From: JBDSLU01 sp039916225
GTDB taxonomy: Bacteria > Acidobacteriota > Vicinamibacteria > Vicinamibacterales > Vicinamibacteraceae
Direction of reading: 5' to 3'
NCBI GenBank assembly: GCA_039916225.1
Contig: JBDSLU010000266.1
Location: forward strand, 1 to 6,708
Length of the DNA stretch: 6,708 nt
Shown: positions 5,501-6,708 of the stretch, in pieces
Layout of the letters: every line of letters starts with the position of its first letter
Numbering within the stretch: the stretch's first letter is position 1
Notes under the pieces: generated by a model
What the model saw: only the letters and a program-made list of their open reading frames with translations
Database searches by the model: none
Told to the model about the DNA's origin: nothing
Program-made: the position numbers and the translations under genes

Positions 5501-6247
5501 CAGCCGTTCGCGGCCGGCCACGAGAGCGCCGGCGTGACCGCCCCCGCGCTCGAGTGGTTCCTGGCCGAAGGCGCCACCGGCACGTTCTTCGACCTGTTCG
5601 TGCTGATCGCCAACCCGAACCCGGCACCCGCGACCGTCGAGATCGAGTACCTGCTGGCCGGCGGCGGCAGCCTGACGAAGACCTACAGCGTCGCCGGCAA
5701 CTCGCGCTCGACGATCTGGGTGGATGACGAGCAGCTGCCGGCCGGGTCGGGGACGCGGCCGTTCGCCGCGACCTCGTTGTCGATGGTGGTGCGGTCGACC
5801 AACGCCGTGCCGATCGTGGTCGAGCGGACCATGTGGTGGCCGGGGCCCGAGCTGACGGCGAACTACTGGTACGAGGCGCACAACTCGCCGGGCGCGACGT
5901 CACGCGCGACGCGCTGGGTCGTGGCCGGTGCCGAGGTGGGTGGCGCGGACGCGGCTCAGACCTATGTGCTGCTGGCCAATCCCGGTTCGACCGCCGCGCA
6001 GGTCTACGTGTCCGTGCTCGGTGACTCTGGCCTCGTCGCTCTCTGGGACGCCAGGACGCTGCCGCCCAAGAGCCGCACCAACCTTCTCCTGCCGACGACG
6101 CAGTACAACCAGACGATCGCATCGTTCCTGATCGAGTCGGCAGGGACGTCGCCGGTGCCGATCGTCGTTGAACGGGCGACGTATGCCAGCCCCGGCGGCG
6201 TGACGTGGGCCAGCGGCGGCAACGCGCTGGCGTCGCCGCTGCCCTAG
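2573..6247 (+). CDS. Giant secreted protein: GloVer-type propeller repeats, TSP3 segment, four C-terminal beta domains
   Basis: The protein has 1224 residues and no predicted catalytic site. A Sec signal peptide (MRIAR, then a hydrophobic core, cleavage near AAA-Q at 18/19) exports it. Residues about 26-726 hold some 14 diverged repeats of ~45-60 residues of the GloVer (Gloeobacter/Verrucomicrobia) type. Each has a hydrophobic-HxF strand, a P/ADG-x-LYG-x-T turn and a GxVFRFDPATG strand; DPATG occurs at 109, 153, 208 and 412. These very probably form beta-propeller blades. Residues 727-776 carry two EF-loop-like acidic motifs of the bacterial TSP3 kind. Residues 781-1224 are four tandem beta domains. 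There is no C-terminal anchor, sortase, PEP-CTERM or type IX signal that I recognise. Only two cysteines remain after signal removal (C623, C657). ATG 2573 is preferred over an in-frame TTG at 2555 because the paralogue downstream begins at the same MRIA. The likely role is a secreted or surface-associated binding or structural protein; the ligand is unknown. Confidence 0.88.
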   Translation: MRIARVLALCLLPSLAAAQPVQSVQVVHQFTPSPAGPDGALVQVPDGSFYGVTAAAIYRLASDGTVSTAALFTDGVDASGALLRQPDGALYGTTQGGGADGQGTVFRFDPATGDVRTLHAFTGVREGTSPFDGLTSVGGLLYGVTTTTLFSVDPATGATVMLHTFGEDAPVGAYPASGLTVGIDGLLYGASRSQRFPGTGTGGVYRFDPATGVMTLVHEFAGGAPPAARLLLSPDGRLIGVANVGIYRYDPVADTLDVLAGPSGLWGLSGPLVATPDGSLYGITTTGDGGPSASAAVFRLRPTGGPYAVDVLHFFDFLTTGASTRAPLTRGADGLLYGYAQRGGPVDAGTVFRFDPAAGGPQPNPTLLTVLHQFVPTTIWEPSEPISGSGGRLFGAASAGGSGRRGGIYSLDPATGGFIHAADVPGTAGWSSNSNSPLTLGPDAALYGTTDSSNGFALESGVVRFVPATNATTNTVTAVVPGAGTTSSPIAKAADGNLYFVRGRTVYRVGTDGVATPAGTEPFPPGITDLHVKNTVWNGVVAGGDGQVYVGFVTVGGGAAPFEVFRFSRLFRVNATTNTIDQMVDWSTDAISSMATAPGGVYVATSGGISRFEAATGARTTVCTPGRPAASITPIGDALVGLLADDSFGGEQRLFVCRPATGLTELRTLPASIGRLRGRLVAIGDVLYGATSGDVRARAFGARQTPATAPGGAIIRLSVSNPLPPFDPEHDGLPSDWETTYGLDPFSASGADGAGGDPDGDGRTNAQELVDGTHPRGVLTRYFAEGATGPFFRTRLDLANPNGGRAASVLVRFLTDTGARIAHNVVIPPMGHESIDPATITGLAHATFSSVIEADLPVAVERTMSWDPSGYGSHVETGVVAPSTTWYLAEGSTSGAFALFYLLQNPQETAVIATVRYLRPFGLPPIEKQYSLPPFSRTTIVVDDEGGELTSTDVSAVITAPSPIVAERAMYYSQPSQPFAAGHESAGVTAPALEWFLAEGATGTFFDLFVLIANPNPAPATVEIEYLLAGGGSLTKTYSVAGNSRSTIWVDDEQLPAGSGTRPFAATSLSMVVRSTNAVPIVVERTMWWPGPELTANYWYEAHNSPGATSRATRWVVAGAEVGGADAAQTYVLLANPGSTAAQVYVSVLGDSGLVALWDARTLPPKSRTNLLLPTTQYNQTIASFLIESAGTSPVPIVVERATYASPGGVTWASGGNALASPLP
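2648..4750 (+). repeat. About 14 GloVer-type blade repeats
   Basis: I count roughly 14 units by the recurring turn (DG-x-LYG, GGLLYG, DGRLIG, GGRLFG, DAALYG, DGNLYF, DGQVYV and variants) followed by a V/I-[FY]-R strand. The first eight are regular. Units from about residue 425 onward are more degenerate, with LYG drifting to YFV, YVG, YVA or LVG. The word GATCCGGCGACCGG, encoding DPATG, recurs exactly at 3029, 3194 and 3806, with a one-base variant at 2897. The unit count is by eye and could be off by one or two. Confidence 0.7.
4751..4900 (+). other. TSP3-type calcium-binding segment within the propeller protein
   Basis: Two acidic loops resemble bacterial thrombospondin type 3 / dockerin-like calcium loops. 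The first is D727-P-E-H-D731-G with E738 at the twelfth position. The second is D757-P-D759-G-D761-G with N765 and E768, giving ligands at positions 1, 3, 5, 9 and 12. YGLDPF and an acidic Gly/Ala/Asp stretch lie between them. In secreted bacterial proteins such segments commonly act as rigid calcium-stabilised hinges between domains, which fits its place between the propeller region and the beta domains. Confidence 0.75.
4913..6244 (+). repeat. Four tandem ~105-120 residue beta domains (AEG...NP...VERxM)
   Basis: Domain starts are near residues 781, 886, 995 and 1115. Each runs: [WR]-[YF]-[FL]-AEG-[AS]-T, a strand ending in a L-x-NP turn, a V-x-[VY]-x-[YF] strand, a polar-G strand, a P-x-[SG]-[HR]-x-[ST] strand, and finally an IVVER-[TA]-M strand followed by an aromatic run. 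The layout resembles DUF5719-type all-beta extracellular domains; that family name is my suggestion. The fourth unit is the most diverged: AEG-x-T has become AGAEV and the ending is VERATY. The protein stops right after it with no anchor. Confidence 0.75.
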
Positions 6248-6254
6248 GAGATCG

Positions 6255-6264
6255 GGTGGTGGGA
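6255..6264 (+). promoter_or_regulatory. Ribosome binding site of the second propeller gene
   Basis: GGTGGTGGGA ends 8 bases before ATG 6273. It is the only purine-rich run well spaced for that start and is stronger than the equivalent site of the first copy. The 25-bp gap to the previous stop leaves no space for a terminator plus a promoter, which favours co-transcription. Confidence 0.5.
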
Positions 6265-6272
6265 TTTTACCT

Positions 6273-6708
6273 ATGCGAATCGCCAAGGCGCTCATCCTCT
6301 GTCTGCTGCCGTCGCTCGCCACGGCGCAGCCGGTGCAACCCGTCCAGGTCGTCCACCAGTTCACGCCGTCGCCGGGGCAGCCGAACGGACCCCTCGTGCA
6401 GGTGCCGGGCGGCGACTTCTACGGCGTCACGCGCTCGGGCATCATCCGGCTGACGACGGCCGGACAGGTGACCGAGGTCGCGCGCTTCCACGAGTTCGAA
6501 CCGATCGGCTCGCTCGTGCTCGCCTCCGACGGCGCGCTCTACGGAACGGCGGGCGTCGGTTCGACGTTCGGCCGGTCGACGATCTTCCGCTTCGATCCCG
6601 CCACCGCGGGCCTGCGGACGGTGTACACGCTGGGCAAGCAGGGAGAGGGCTGGTACCCGCGTGGCGGACTCGTTCCCGTCGGCGGAGCGCTCTACGGAGT
6701 GACCCAGT
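6273..6708 (+). CDS. Second GloVer-type propeller protein, 5' part only, tandem paralogue
   Basis: The frame is open from ATG 6273 to the right edge (145 codons), so the gene is cut by the window, not visibly broken. It starts with a near copy of the upstream protein's signal peptide (MRIAK, hydrophobic core, LATAQPVQPVQ). By my ungapped alignment 42 of the first 53 residues match. Blade landmarks follow: VVHQF (26-30), FYGVT (49-53), DGALYG, IFRFDPATAG and a further GGALYGVT near the edge, about three blades. After the first blade the match to the upstream gene is at family level only, so the two mature proteins probably have different binding surfaces. The missing 3' part may or may not share the TSP3 and beta-domain tail. 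Likely role: a secreted propeller protein, function unknown, co-expressed with the copy upstream. Confidence 0.85.
   Translation, partial: MRIAKALILCLLPSLATAQPVQPVQVVHQFTPSPGQPNGPLVQVPGGDFYGVTRSGIIRLTTAGQVTEVARFHEFEPIGSLVLASDGALYGTAGVGSTFGRSTIFRFDPATAGLRTVYTLGKQGEGWYPRGGLVPVGGALYGVTQ

Noticed and set aside
4180..5727. 515-residue frame on the plus strand overlapping the propeller gene
   Set aside because: It is very Arg-rich and lacks repeat structure, while the 2573-6247 frame shows clear domains across the same bases.
4034..5881. 615-residue open frame on the minus strand inside the propeller gene
   Set aside because: It is Arg-, Gly- and Asp-rich with no recognisable domain, and lies entirely antisense to a well-supported repeat protein. 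Long antisense frames are expected at this G+C content.

Overview
The window is about 70% G+C by eye, with strongly GC-biased third codon positions. It carries chromosomal-type genes and no mobile element, tRNA, rRNA or CRISPR array that I can see. Gene content suggests a soil- or sediment-type Acidobacteriota, perhaps the Vicinamibacteria lineage. The indicators are a Tat-exported sugar isomerase/epimerase-like TIM barrel, a GatB/YqeY protein, and very large secreted proteins made of GloVer-type repeats followed by repeated beta domains. This placement is inferred from gene content only.

Layout. (1) Bases 2-238 hold the 3' end of an unrecognised + strand gene that enters from the left edge; its reading frame in the first ~90 bases is uncertain. 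(2) A candidate sigma70-type promoter (241-270) and a good Shine-Dalgarno lead into a Tat-signal xylose-isomerase-like TIM barrel protein (312-1187). (3) Convergent to it, with only 6 bp between the two stop codons, is a HAD-superfamily acid phosphatase of the e(P4)/class B-like type with a lipoprotein-like leader (1194-2003, minus). A perfect 12-bp palindrome spans both stops. (4) A 36-bp divergent gap separates the phosphatase from a GatB/YqeY-domain gene (2040-2486, +). (5) After 86 bp with no convincing promoter or terminator comes a 1224-residue secreted protein (2573-6247). It has a signal peptide, about 14 propeller-blade-like GloVer repeats, a bacterial TSP3-type calcium-binding segment, and four ~105-120 residue C-terminal beta domains. 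(6) Only 25 bp further on, a second copy of the same kind of gene begins (6273) and runs off the right edge.

How they fit together. The left half is ordinary metabolic and housekeeping material, although two of its products appear to be exported. The right half is a tandem pair of giant secreted propeller proteins and is the most distinctive part of the window. The close spacing suggests the pair is co-transcribed. I see no signature linking the propeller genes functionally to the phosphatase, the YqeY protein or the isomerase.
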